Shown in pieces: positions 25,370-34,158 of a DNA stretch of 64,000 nt. Origin of the DNA: Oleiphilaceae bacterium. Its GTDB lineage: Bacteria; Pseudomonadota; Gammaproteobacteria; Pseudomonadales; Oleiphilaceae. The stretch is taken from positions 310,001 through 374,000 of the forward strand of contig JAKVBL010000003.1 of the NCBI GenBank assembly GCA_022447365.1, written 5' to 3'. The notes below the pieces were generated by a model that was not told where the DNA came from, searched no databases, and worked only from the letters and a program-made list of their open reading frames with translations. Every line of letters starts with the position of its first letter. Positions within the stretch are counted from its first letter, which is position 1. Position numbers and translations under genes: made by a program.

Positions 25370-26236
25370 TTAGCTTTTCGCTACTGTCGAAGCGAGCGTT
25401 TGTCCGGATAGCTTCAAACCAAGCCACACGATGGTGGATGAAACGATAAGTAATAAAAAACAAAAGGCAGCGCCGAGCTCCCAATTAAATCGGGTAATAA
25501 ACTGGGTATAGATCTGACCGGTAAACCACATACTCGATTTACCTCCGAGTAGAATTGGTGTGAGGTAATTACCGAGCGTTAGCATAAATACGACAATGCA
25601 GCCGGATATTATGCCCGGCATTGAATGTGGGATAACGATCTCTTTCAGGATAGAAAGCTTACTGCCGCCAAGGTCATAACCCGCTTCAATTAAGCTGTCA
25701 TCTAAACTATCTAAAGTGCTTACCAACGGCACCACCATAAATAACATGGAGGTGTAAATTAAGCCCATCATCACGGTGACATCGTTGTATAAAAATTCGA
25801 TTGGACCGTCGATCAGTCCAAGCCACTGCAGAGAGGAGGAGATAACTCCAGTTTCTCTGAGAAGGATCATCCAACCAAAGGTGCGCACTAATTCGCTAAC
25901 CCAAAACGGCAACAGGCAGAGTAAAAATAAGATGCTTTTGGTTTTTCCACGCAACATCTTAGCTATGTAATACGCTACGGGAAAAGCAATAATTAGTGTA
26001 AGCACTGTGGCAAGTATCGACATAAATGCCGTTCTCGCTAAGGTATTCCAATAGAACGGCTCAGTAAAAAATTCTGCATAGTTTGCCAAGCTTGTTTCAT
26101 AGGTTCGAGGGGCAACTTTTTCTCTAATCGATAAGAAGAACATATCGATATGAGGGATGATCACAAGTAAGCCTAGCCAAAGTAAAAAAGGACTAAGCAG
26201 GAGTATCAGGGTGAGTCGTGTCTGGCTTGAGTTCAT
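25370..26236 (-). CDS. potB: Polyamine ABC transporter permease (PotB-like)
   Basis: A 288-residue permease with the EAA loop IEAGYDLGGSKLSILKEIVI. Six hydrophobic segments are visible, and the LLPFWVSELVRTFGW segment is shared by PotB/PotH proteins. It pairs with the following PotC-like subunit. It starts 19 bases after the ATPase gene, and the two permease genes are 9 bases apart, supporting one operon. Confidence 0.88.
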   Translation of the reverse strand: MNSSQTRLTLILLLSPFLLWLGLLVIIPHIDMFFLSIREKVAPRTYETSLANYAEFFTEPFYWNTLARTAFMSILATVLTLIIAFPVAYYIAKMLRGKTKSILFLLCLLPFWVSELVRTFGWMILLRETGVISSSLQWLGLIDGPIEFLYNDVTVMMGLIYTSMLFMVVPLVSTLDSLDDSLIEAGYDLGGSKLSILKEIVIPHSMPGIISGCIVVFMLTLGNYLTPILLGGKSSMWFTGQIYTQFITRFNWELGAAFCFLLLIVSSTIVWLGLKLSGQTLASTVAKS

Positions 26237-26255
26237 TTTATCTTTCCTAAAACGC

Positions 26256-27338
26256 TCAAGCTTGGTTCGTAAATACTTTGGCGATATCTGCTCGCCAGCT
26301 TAATGATAGTTTGTCGCCTGCCTTAAGATCTGAAAACTCACCTGTCTGAGGTAGGGAAACAATAATCTCTTCCGCATCGTTGTTGGTCATGATTGCGCGG
26401 CTCTTAGCACCGTCGAACAATACACTCTTTACAGATGCCTGGAGTTGATTATCCGCTGTAGTTTGCTCTTGTCCCAATGTGATGGATTCGGGACGAAGAT
26501 AGATATTCACTGTTTGTCCGATTTCAAGATTGCTTGTCGTTTGGGTTTGAATCGATAAACCGCTCGTGGTGGTTAGTGTGGTGCGTTGAGAATCTTGTAC
26601 GCTGACTGTAGCCTCCCAATGGTTACTTTCTCCAACAAAGTCGGCGACAAAGGGCGTTTGTGGTTCATAGTAAAGTTCTTGGGGCGTACCGACTTGTTCA
26701 AAGCGACCATGATTCATGACCGCAACTTGATCAGACATAACAAGCGCCTCTGACTGGTCATGCGTGATGTACACAAAGGTGGTATCAAACTGGCTTTGTA
26801 GTTGTTTTAGTTCAACCTTCATATGCTCGCGAAGTTTTAGATCGAGTGCTCCGAGCGGTTCATCAAGAAGAAGTACGGAGGGGTTGAGAATCATACAGCG
26901 TGCAATGGCAATACGTTGTTTTTGCCCGCCAGATAATTGATCAATACGTTTACTTCCTGCGTCTGGCAAACCAATACGCTCTAATGAATCTTTTACACGC
27001 TGATCAATCTCGGCTTTCGCCACTTTTCTGCGGCGAAGACCGTAAGCAATATTTTCTGCAACACTCATCATCGGGAACAGCGCTAAGTGCTGAAAAACGA
27101 GATTGACAGGGCGTTTGTTAGGCGGTGTCGAAAGGACAGATTTGCCTTTAATTTTTATGTCGCCCGAGGTCGGCTCGTAAAACCCTGCGATCATTCGTAA
27201 TAGCGTGGTTTTCCCGCAGCCAGATGGGCCAAGAATTGAAAAGAAGGAACCTTTGGGTATGGAAAAAGATACATCGTCAACGGCAGTAAATTTATCAAAT
27301 TGCTTTACTAAGTGTTGGCATTCTAAATCGCAGGACAT
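26256..27338 (-). CDS. potA: Polyamine ABC transporter ATPase (PotA-like)
   Basis: A 360-residue ATPase: Walker A GPSGCGKTTLL (about residues 38-48), the ABC signature LSGGQKQR, Walker B LLLDEPLGALD and switch His in THDQSEA, followed by a C-terminal TOBE-like regulatory domain from about residue 240. The VFQHLALFPMMSVAENIAYGL Q-loop region is of the PotA/FbpC kind. It is separated from the binding protein gene by 82 bases that contain a strong hairpin, which would lower expression relative to potD. Confidence 0.9.
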   Translation of the reverse strand: MSCDLECQHLVKQFDKFTAVDDVSFSIPKGSFFSILGPSGCGKTTLLRMIAGFYEPTSGDIKIKGKSVLSTPPNKRPVNLVFQHLALFPMMSVAENIAYGLRRRKVAKAEIDQRVKDSLERIGLPDAGSKRIDQLSGGQKQRIAIARCMILNPSVLLLDEPLGALDLKLREHMKVELKQLQSQFDTTFVYITHDQSEALVMSDQVAVMNHGRFEQVGTPQELYYEPQTPFVADFVGESNHWEATVSVQDSQRTTLTTTSGLSIQTQTTSNLEIGQTVNIYLRPESITLGQEQTTADNQLQASVKSVLFDGAKSRAIMTNNDAEEIIVSLPQTGEFSDLKAGDKLSLSWRADIAKVFTNQA

Positions 27339-27367
27339 TCGGGCGTTCCACTACATAAAAAGAGAAC

Positions 27368-27389
27368 GTCGAGGTCTTTCGACCTCGAC
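27368..27389 (-). terminator. Hairpin between potD and potA
   Basis: GTCGAGGT/ACCTCGAC is an 8-bp GC-rich stem with a 6-base loop, read on the minus strand after the potD stop. A partly T-rich stretch follows a few bases later. It probably causes partial termination or protects the potD message end, as is common after binding-protein genes. Confidence 0.6.
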
Positions 27390-27420
27390 TCATTGCTTAA
27401 AATAATAGTCGTCGTAGTGA

Positions 27421-28494
27421 CTATTTAGCGGCGTTGATTCTATCGAGGGCTTTACCTTCCATCGTTTCTAAACCAGCAGGTACGGTCGGGTACCATTTAA
27501 TATTATCGATGTCAGCTTGGCTGAACGATGCTTTGAAGCGTTTTTGTAACTCGGGGTCTACTTCAACATCACCACCTTTAGATGCTGTGAAGTTACCTGC
27601 CACGTTCGTGATCATACTTGCGATTTTTGGTTGCATTACAAAGTTGATCCACTTGTATGCCGCGTCTTCTGCTTTGGTTTTACGTGGCAGCACAAAGGTA
27701 TCGATCCAGCCGAGTGCACCAGAAGTTGGTGCAACGAAAGTAACGTTAGGTAGCTCTTTGTTTAGCTTCCAACCGCCTGTATCCCACGCCATTGCTGCAG
27801 TCGCTTCTCCAGAGCGGAGGAGATTCATGAGTGCATCACCTCCAGACCAGTACGTTTTAACATTGGCTTTACAAGAGATGAGCTTGTCAGTGACTTGATT
27901 GATGATGTCTTGGTATTTAGCTGTGTCGCCATATGCAGCAAATGGATCTAAGCCCATAGAGAAAGCAAAGCCAATCAGGGTAGGGCGCTTCAAACGATAA
28001 GAAACTTTACCCGCAACATCCGCGCTACATAGGTCCGCATAGTCTTTAACGCTTGCTGCCATTTTTGTATCAAGAACTAAGCCGCTAGTACCCCAAATAT
28101 GCGGCACACCGTATACATCTCCGTCGAACATCGTGGTATTTTTTGTCGCTTCGAGCATGGAATCGATAAACAAGCTATTGTCGATTTTGCTCAAGTCAAT
28201 CGGCTTGTAGATATCAAACTCCGCTTGCGCACCTGAAATACGATCTTGGCTTGGTTGCGCAAGGTCGAAACCAGATCCACCTGTCGCACGCAGTTTAGAA
28301 ATCATATCTTCGTTGTTTGACTTAGTTACCTCAACGTCAATGCCAGTTTCGGCTTTAAATTGTGCGATAACTTCATCTGGAGCATATCCGCCCCAAGTTA
28401 AGAGCCGAAGCGTTTCCGCACTTGCGAATTGCGACGCTCCAAGCAAGATGGCTGCAGATACTGCACCAGTGGTAAGTTTCTTTATTGCTTTCAT
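27421..28494 (-). CDS. potD: Polyamine-binding periplasmic protein (PotD/PotF-like)
   Basis: A 357-residue binding protein with a Sec signal peptide (cleavage after the SQFASA end, near residue 26). The mature part starts ETLRLLTWGGYAP, then NNEDMISKLRATGGSGFDLAQPSQDRI, typical of PotD/PotF. Further marks are VYGVPHIWGTSGLVLD and GWIDTFVLPRKTK. It captures a polyamine in the periplasm and feeds the PotABC channel. It is the first gene of the unit, with the strongest need for expression, and carries a hairpin downstream. Confidence 0.9.
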   Translation of the reverse strand: MKAIKKLTTGAVSAAILLGASQFASAETLRLLTWGGYAPDEVIAQFKAETGIDVEVTKSNNEDMISKLRATGGSGFDLAQPSQDRISGAQAEFDIYKPIDLSKIDNSLFIDSMLEATKNTTMFDGDVYGVPHIWGTSGLVLDTKMAASVKDYADLCSADVAGKVSYRLKRPTLIGFAFSMGLDPFAAYGDTAKYQDIINQVTDKLISCKANVKTYWSGGDALMNLLRSGEATAAMAWDTGGWKLNKELPNVTFVAPTSGALGWIDTFVLPRKTKAEDAAYKWINFVMQPKIASMITNVAGNFTASKGGDVEVDPELQKRFKASFSQADIDNIKWYPTVPAGLETMEGKALDRINAAK

Positions 28495-28924
28495 TCTGGA
28501 TATTACCCCTTTTTATCGTATTGATTGCAGCCTCAATCGGTTGCTAGTAAAGACGACGCATCCGTGTTGGGAGGTTTCCCTATACAGCATAAGACACAAA
28601 TGAAGCGTCGTGCCGAACTATAGTCGATAACATAGACAGTTTTGTGACAGCGAAAATGCGGTGATAAAACTATTTGGAAAAGATTATTACTTGTGGAGTT
28701 CGTGACTATTGGTAGTTTAATTCATCTGAATAAATACATTAAAGGAGGTATCTTTTGGAGTATGTCTAGGCAGGGACAAAAAAGGGGTATTAAGAGTCGC
28801 CACTATGGCTCTTAATTTGGTAATGGCCGTACTTAATGAAACTAATTTTTTGGGCTTTGAATTCATTGCTTGTGCTGTCCATATATTGGATTACGACTCA
28901 CCGCCTGAGCCGGGGAAGAATAAA
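28495..28924. other. Upstream region of potD, no supported gene
   Basis: This 430-base gap should contain the potD promoter, but I cannot pick one with confidence. A good Shine-Dalgarno-like AAAGGAGG (about 28740-28747) precedes only a 17-codon frame. A plus-strand frame at 28805-28975 (56 codons) has no ribosome-binding site and overlaps the HD remnant, so I leave it out. No repeat or strong hairpin is visible. Confidence 0.5.
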
Positions 28925-29125
28925 TCAGCAAGAATTAATTTTCTTGATCATAAAGTGGCTGGACTGCTTATTTAATTTATCTTCTTCCGTACAATCGTGC
29001 AGTGCGAAGCAGCAGTGAATCAAGCGATAGCAGTGATTTCGATAGTCTAAGTAGTCATCAGCAATGAGTTCTTTCCATTGGCTAAATATATTTTCTAGCA
29101 AGGGGATTTCGGATGATATTTGCAT
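28925..29125 (-). pseudogene. N-terminal remnant of an HD-domain protein
   Basis: The 66-codon frame begins MQISSEIPLLENIFSQWKEL and contains DDYLDYRNHCYRLIHCCFAL, a segment typical of the start of small HD-domain proteins (RNHCYR...H..FAL). In homologues it is followed by a long HD region (ACFHDIGIW), but here the frame stops after about 55 recognisable residues and nothing resembling the rest is seen in any frame. It starts 2 bases after the DUF2750 gene stop, so it was once part of that unit. The call depends on pattern memory. Confidence 0.5.
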
Positions 29126-29127
29126 GC

Positions 29128-29511
29128 TTATAAGCTCTTAAGTGCGTCTTTAATTTCATGTTTAAAATCGGTGGCGTCACATACCCATACGCTTGTATCA
29201 GCACCTGGGAACACACCAATTTCTATCTTTGCTTGATCTAGCTCTTCAGCAAGGTCATCAATAAACGTATCAACAGGAATCGCGATGGCCGTTACCTCTT
29301 GATCAAACTCAGAAATAGCAACGGCAGCTTCTTTACTCGGCCACATTGGAAGGTAGCTAAACGCGTCTTCTTCATAGTTGATCGTAATAAAGTCTTGCTG
29401 AGCATTAATTAATACCCAAAGCTGTTTATGCTCTAATATTTGTTCGATGGTGTAATCGTAGCGATCTTCAGGTTCCATCGCGCTAAGTTGTTCGAGGCTT
29501 TGTTTAGTCAT
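29128..29511 (-). CDS. DUF2750 family protein, copy 1
   Basis: A 127-residue acidic protein with no signal peptide. It has the DUF2750 pattern: [18 protein letters not shown] near the start, [18 protein letters not shown] in the middle, and [16 protein letters not shown] near the end. No function is established for the family. A paralogue lies at 35380-35763 on the other side of the nrdAB locus. It overlaps the upstream VF530-like gene by 8 bases. Confidence 0.85.
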   Translation of the reverse strand: MTKQSLEQLSAMEPEDRYDYTIEQILEHKQLWVLINAQQDFITINYEEDAFSYLPMWPSKEAAVAISEFDQEVTAIAIPVDTFIDDLAEELDQAKIEIGVFPGADTSVWVCDATDFKHEIKDALKSL

Positions 29512-29764
29512 GTTTTTTCCAATTTTCCCAAGGCGAAGGGGATGGGGTGTTAAAAGTAGACAAATAAAGCTGTTCTACTTTAGTACGAGCCCATGGCGTG
29601 CGACGCAAGAATTTTAGCGATGATTTAATCGATGGATCTTTCTTGAAGCAATTGATACTGACGCGGCTCGCTAATCCATCCCAACCATAATGCTCATAAA
29701 GTTTTTCTACAATCGTAGCCAGCGTGATGCCATGAAGAGGATTGTTTGGTTGTTCCTGACTCAT
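29504..29764 (-). CDS. VF530 family DNA-binding-like protein (DUF2132)
   Basis: An 86-residue protein from the ATG at 29764 (AAGGAAA upstream); a longer in-frame extension to 29800 seems spurious. It matches the VF530 fold: [46 protein letters not shown]530 proteins are small and basic, with a structure reported to bind DNA or with that suggested role. Its stop overlaps the DUF2750 start by 8 bases, so the two are coupled. Confidence 0.85.
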   Translation of the reverse strand: MSQEQPNNPLHGITLATIVEKLYEHYGWDGLASRVSINCFKKDPSIKSSLKFLRRTPWARTKVEQLYLSTFNTPSPSPWENWKKHD

Positions 29765-30037
29765 GTGAGTGTCGTTTTCCTTTTGTTGAATGCAAAACAC
29801 TATAGCTAAAAACAGCCGGTTCGTTGAAATTGCCTAGATTCTAAGTGGCGTAGAGGTCTTGCGGCAAGTGATGCATGAAATCGCTTATGCAAGAGGGAAT
29901 TAGCATAGTTAACTAAGTGCTTGTATTCCTTTAGCGTCTAAACAGCATTTCTTTAAGTAAAAGTGATCTAAACAAGTGAATCTGATTGCGACTATCTTTA
30001 TGTACTGTAAGAACGGAGCCCAGCGGAGGAGCTAACT

Positions 30038-30649
30038 ATGTTGCTTTCACATATGTTTGGATTGGCCACTCACCCTACTAGAGAGTGGCAAGAAATCAAA
30101 AAAGAGCATTCCATGCCGACAAGGATCTTTGTCGCGTACACCTGCATATTGGCCGCCATCGGGCCTCTGTGTGCTTATTATTCTACCACTGTAGTTGGTT
30201 GGACAATCGGTGATGGGGCCGTCACGAAGTTGACCGCAGACAGCGCATTCCTCTTGTGCGGGTTAACATATCTAACGATGCTGCTGGGAGTATTTTTTAT
30301 TGGCTACATGATCGACTGGATGGCTCAGACCTACGGAGCTGAGCATGACGAGCAAGCTGCAAACGGAATTGCACTCATGGCATACGCATGCACGCCTCTA
30401 TTTTTAGGTGGTTTTTCGCTGTTATATCCTGTCTTTTGGGTCAACGCCTTAGTATTTGTATTTGCTGCCGCATGCGCAGGGGTTCTTCTACACAAGGGTC
30501 TTCCGATCGTGATGCGTATTTCAGAAGATAGAGCGTTTTTCTTCGAAGGGGCGATTCTCGCAGTCGCGCTCGTTTATCTTGTCTCAACGCGTGTCGCAAC
30601 GGTAATTATTTGGTCGTTGGGTATAGGGCCAGAATTTATTGGCGGATAA
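30038..30649 (+). CDS. Yip1-domain membrane protein
   Basis: A 203-residue protein with the Yip1 pattern: a short amphipathic start (MFGLATHPTREWQEIKKE), then five hydrophobic segments with small residues, ending near VIIWSLGIGPEFIGG. Bacterial Yip1 proteins have no settled role. It has a GGAGG ribosome-binding site and is closed by a strong terminator, so it forms a single-gene unit just before the nrdAB locus. Confidence 0.85.
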   Translation: MLLSHMFGLATHPTREWQEIKKEHSMPTRIFVAYTCILAAIGPLCAYYSTTVVGWTIGDGAVTKLTADSAFLLCGLTYLTMLLGVFFIGYMIDWMAQTYGAEHDEQAANGIALMAYACTPLFLGGFSLLYPVFWVNALVFVFAAACAGVLLHKGLPIVMRISEDRAFFFEGAILAVALVYLVSTRVATVIIWSLGIGPEFIGG

Positions 30650-30669
30650 TAGGTAGAGACTAAATCGAG

Positions 30670-30703
30670 CCGCAAATGCTCTCATGAGATTTGCGGTTTT
30701 TTT
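30670..30703 (+). terminator. Rho-independent terminator after the Yip1 gene
   Basis: CCGCAAAT/ATTTGCGG forms an 8-bp stem with an internal CTC/GAG extension, followed by a run of seven T. It insulates the Yip1 gene from the nrdAB promoter about 45 bases further on. Confidence 0.9.
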
Positions 30704-30733
30704 ATACCTAAGATTCGTAGCCGGCATTGTTTT

Positions 30734-30779
30734 AAACAATATATTGTTGTTTGTTATTAAAAATGCCTATATATTGTGT
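30734..30779 (+). promoter_or_regulatory. Pair of NrdR boxes upstream of nrdAB
   Basis: Two 16-bp sites match the NrdR consensus acaCwATATaTwGtgt: AAACAATATATTGTTG at 30734-30749 and TGCCTATATATTGTGT at 30764-30779, each with 13 of 16 positions. Their starts are 30 bp apart (about three helical turns), as expected for cooperative NrdR binding. They overlap the -35 and -10 regions of the promoter described next, so NrdR-dATP should repress. The matches are by eye, against a consensus I recall. Confidence 0.75.
30747..30775 (+). promoter_or_regulatory. Sigma-70 promoter of nrdAB
   Basis: TTGTTT at 30747-30752 and TATATT at 30770-30775 are separated by exactly 17 bp, so transcription should start near 30782. 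This places the whole cobalamin riboswitch in the leader RNA. Confidence 0.6.
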
Positions 30780-31028
30780 TTTGCATTGGTTCACATCTAC
30801 TAAATAGACACGTAAGAATGTCTCTGAATTAGTTGTGCTAAGAGAGAATCTGGTGAAAATCCAGAACTGACGCGCAGCGGTAATTGGGAACGAAAGCGAC
30901 ATAATGCGAAGCAAGATAGCTACACGCATTAGGCACTGGAACGTAAAATTCTGGGAAGTCGTCGCTGTAGGATAATCGTTAGATTTAACACACGCCCATA
31001 AGTCCGAAGACCTGCCAAAGCAACCCAT
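30780..31028 (+). promoter_or_regulatory. Cobalamin riboswitch in the nrdAB leader
   Basis: The leader holds the conserved cobalamin riboswitch core: GAATCTGGTGAAAATCCAG, ACTGACGCGCAGCGGTAA, GGGAACGAAAGC, then after variable stems CTGGGAAG and the hallmark AGTCCGAAGACCTGCC at 31001-31016. The order and spacing match the Rfam-type cobalamin element. It should sense adenosylcobalamin and switch expression of nrdAB, which encode a B12-independent ribonucleotide reductase; repression when B12 is plentiful is the logic known from other bacteria. A hairpin directly downstream is the likely expression platform. Exact ends are approximate. Confidence 0.9.
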
Positions 31029-31046
31029 TTATCACAAGATAAATGG
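31023..31046 (+). terminator. Hairpin downstream of the riboswitch (possible expression platform)
   Basis: CCCATTTA pairs with TAAATGGG around an 8-base loop, immediately after the P1 region of the riboswitch. Only a short CTTTC follows, so it is a weak terminator; it may instead act with the remaining 150-base leader. It is the first stable structure after the aptamer. Confidence 0.55.
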
Positions 31047-31198
31047 GCTTTCATACCTTCGCGACTATAGGGTGATCGAAAGACAGCATTATTGGCAATG
31101 GCAGCTTTATTGGTTGTCTCACTGTGTGTGCTGTTCATATAGATTTTTATGGCGAAGGGTTATTGGTCTAGTTGACCGAAACGCGATGAGAATTAATT

Positions 31199-34117
31199 AT
31201 GACAACTCCAAATGCACTCTCTGATCCTAATATCAAACCAGTCTCAAACACTTCTAATTTCCAGCTTAAAGTGATCAAGCGCGATGGGACTCTCGATTCA
31301 TATAATAGTGACAAAATAGCAGTCGCAATCACCAAAGCAATATTGGCCGCAGAGGATCATGATCATGCGGATGCAAGCCACGTTAAGCAGCTTGCCGATC
31401 AGATTGTAAGTGGTATTCATGGTCGCTTTGAAAAGCAATATCCATCTGGCGGCTCGATCAATATCGAGGATATACAAGATCAAGTTGAGCTAGGCTTGAT
31501 GCGCCAAGGGATGCAGAAAGTTGCACGGGCTTATGTTTTGTACCGTGAGGAGCACGCTCAGCAGCGTAAAGATCAACAGCCTAGCGAAGAGGCACATCCT
31601 CACTTCAAAATGCAACGTAATGATGGCTCTGAGGCGCCATTAAACATTGGTCGTATTCGCGCTTTGATTTCTCAGGTGTGCAGAGGCCTTGAAGGCGTTG
31701 ATGTAGATCATTTATTAGATTTGAGCTATCGCAACCTGTATCACGGCATTAAAGAGGAAGATATTGGTACAGCGCTTATTATGGCTGCGCGACCTTTGAT
31801 CGAGTCAGAGCCGAATTATTCGTTTGTTAGTGCAAGGTTGTTGTTGGATTCGTTAATGAGCGAGGTGGGTAAGGCATTGAATGTTTACTTGCCTGCTGCG
31901 ATAGAAGATGCGAGTAATGCGTATGCTGAAATATTCGAAGCGGGCATCCGTTTTGGCATTCAAGAAGAGCTTATCGATTCTAAGTTAGATTCCTTCAATA
32001 TAGAGATGCTTGCCGATGCGCTCAAACCAGAGCGTGACAACCAGTTTACCTATTTAGGGTTACAGACTTTATACGATCGTTACTTTATTCATCATGAAGA
32101 AACGCGTATTGAATTGCCGCAAACCTTTTTTATGCGAGTCGCAATGGGGCTCGCGCTAAATGAGGATGACCCTACAGCGCGTGCAATTGAATTTTATGAC
32201 CTCTTGTCATCGTTTGATTATATGAGCTCAACCCCCACCTTGTTCAATTCCGGAACGTTAAGACCTCAACTATCATCGTGCTATCTGACCACTGTTCCAG
32301 ATGACTTGAGCGGTATATATGACGCTTTGCGTGACAATGCCTTGCTCTCAAAATGGGCAGGTGGATTGGGTAATGATTGGACTAATGTTCGCTCGCTAGG
32401 CGCGCACATCAAGGGAACTAATGGCCAGTCTCAGGGGGTCGTGCCGTTCCTTAAAGTTGTAAATGACACGGCTGTTGCAGTGAACCAAGGCGGTAAACGC
32501 AAAGGAGCCGTTTGTGCATACCTGGAAAGCTGGCATTTAGATATCGAAGACTTTCTCGATCTTAGAAAAAATACAGGGGATGAGAGACGTCGCACACACG
32601 ATATGAACACCGCTAATTGGATTCCAGATCTTTTTATGAAGCGCGTGTTTGAGGAGCAAGATTGGACCTTGTTTTCTCCTAATGATGTTCCAGACCTGCA
32701 CGACTTAACTGGTCAGGCATTTGAAAAGCGTTATGAAGAATATGAGCGTAAAGCTGAAATCGGGGAGATTAAACTCTCTAAGCGTATTCCCGCATTAGAT
32801 CTATGGCGTAAAATGCTCTCGATGCTATTCGAAACTGGGCATCCATGGATTACTTTCAAAGATCCTTGCAACATTCGTTCGCCGCAGCAACACGTTGGCG
32901 TAGTGCATTCTTCCAATCTCTGCACTGAGATTACGCTCAATACCAGTGAAGATGAAATCGCCGTGTGCAATCTTGGTTCTATCAACCTTGTGAATCACAT
33001 TCAGGACGGCGAGTTGGATAGAGAACGTCTCCAAAAGACGATCCGAACTGCTATCCGAATGCTTGATAATGTGGTCGACATTAATTACTACGCATGTCCA
33101 CAGGCCGAAGCATCTAATTTACGACATCGTCCTATCGGCCTCGGTTTAATGGGTTTTCAGGATGCTTTATATAAACTGGGTATTCCTTACTCGAGTGCTG
33201 AAGCTGTTTATTTTGCTGATCAATCTATGGAGCTTATTTCGTACTATGCACTAGAAACTTCGAGTGCATTAGCAAAGGAACGTGGAGCCTATGAAAGTTT
33301 TGAAGGCTCACTATGGGATCAGGGCATTCTTCCTATCGACTCGCTTTATAAACTCAGCCAAGAGCGCGGCGAGCGTTATACCGTTTGTGATTACAGTCAA
33401 ACCTTAGATTGGGATGGCCTGCGTCAGAAGATTAAAAAGGAGGGAATACGCAACTCAAATGTGATGGCTATCGCGCCAACCGCGACGATCTCCAACATTA
33501 TTGGTGTGTCGCAATCGATTGAACCGACCTATCAAAATCTATTTGTTAAATCCAACCTGTCCGGTGAATTTACGGTTGTGAATCCATGGCTTGTTGAGGC
33601 GCTCAAACGTGAAAATCTTTGGGATGCAGCGATGGTCAATGATCTTAAATATTTCGATGGCAGTGTTAAGAAAATTGATCGTATTCCAGAGAACATCAAG
33701 GCACTGTATTCAACTGCTTTTGAGATAGAACCGCATTGGTTAGTGGAAGCGGCAGCACGTCGTCAGAAATGGATTGATCAAGCACAGAGCGTGAATCTTT
33801 ATATGTCGGAACCCTCAGGTAAAAAGCTGGACAACCTCTACAAAACTGCGTGGAGCCGCGGTTTAAAAACGACCTATTACTTACGTTCGCTGGGTGCAAC
33901 GCACACTGAGAAAAACAGCACGCCAGTTGATCAAGGGGTTGCTGAGCAAACTTCGACGGTAGTTGGAAGTGCTAGCCAAAACGAAGTTCAGGGAAGCTTA
34001 TCAAATCACAATCCGCAGACTACTCAGAAAGCGGGAGATGATTTTGAGTTGGCGAAAGGGCAAGAAGCGCCAAAGATGTGTTCAATTCTCGAACCCGACT
34101 GCGAAGCTTGCCAATAA
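31199..34117 (+). CDS. nrdA: Class Ia ribonucleoside-diphosphate reductase, large subunit
   Basis: The catalytic subunit that reduces ribonucleoside diphosphates. It is long (972 residues) because of two N-terminal ATP-cones (about residues 22-120 and 135-225), as in Pseudomonas NrdA; ATP/dATP binding there sets overall activity. Catalytic residues are seen: Cys361 in SSCYLTTVPD (redox), Cys575 in NLCTEI (thiyl radical), Cys590 in AVCNLGS, the radical-transfer Tyr893-Tyr894 in TYYLR, and the C-terminal redox pair in CEACQ. It lies under two NrdR boxes and a cobalamin riboswitch. nrdB follows after 41 bases. Confidence 0.97.
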   Translation: MTTPNALSDPNIKPVSNTSNFQLKVIKRDGTLDSYNSDKIAVAITKAILAAEDHDHADASHVKQLADQIVSGIHGRFEKQYPSGGSINIEDIQDQVELGLMRQGMQKVARAYVLYREEHAQQRKDQQPSEEAHPHFKMQRNDGSEAPLNIGRIRALISQVCRGLEGVDVDHLLDLSYRNLYHGIKEEDIGTALIMAARPLIESEPNYSFVSARLLLDSLMSEVGKALNVYLPAAIEDASNAYAEIFEAGIRFGIQEELIDSKLDSFNIEMLADALKPERDNQFTYLGLQTLYDRYFIHHEETRIELPQTFFMRVAMGLALNEDDPTARAIEFYDLLSSFDYMSSTPTLFNSGTLRPQLSSCYLTTVPDDLSGIYDALRDNALLSKWAGGLGNDWTNVRSLGAHIKGTNGQSQGVVPFLKVVNDTAVAVNQGGKRKGAVCAYLESWHLDIEDFLDLRKNTGDERRRTHDMNTANWIPDLFMKRVFEEQDWTLFSPNDVPDLHDLTGQAFEKRYEEYERKAEIGEIKLSKRIPALDLWRKMLSMLFETGHPWITFKDPCNIRSPQQHVGVVHSSNLCTEITLNTSEDEIAVCNLGSINLVNHIQDGELDRERLQKTIRTAIRMLDNVVDINYYACPQAEASNLRHRPIGLGLMGFQDALYKLGIPYSSAEAVYFADQSMELISYYALETSSALAKERGAYESFEGSLWDQGILPIDSLYKLSQERGERYTVCDYSQTLDWDGLRQKIKKEGIRNSNVMAIAPTATISNIIGVSQSIEPTYQNLFVKSNLSGEFTVVNPWLVEALKRENLWDAAMVNDLKYFDGSVKKIDRIPENIKALYSTAFEIEPHWLVEAAARRQKWIDQAQSVNLYMSEPSGKKLDNLYKTAWSRGLKTTYYLRSLGATHTEKNSTPVDQGVAEQTSTVVGSASQNEVQGSLSNHNPQTTQKAGDDFELAKGQEAPKMCSILEPDCEACQ

Positions 34118-34158
34118 GTTTGAGCGCATTGAAACCGAATTATATTTGAGGACCTACT

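Noticed and set aside
28805..28975. Plus-strand 56-codon frame upstream of the HD remnant
   Set aside because: No Shine-Dalgarno, and it overlaps the minus-strand remnant; the composition could be chance.
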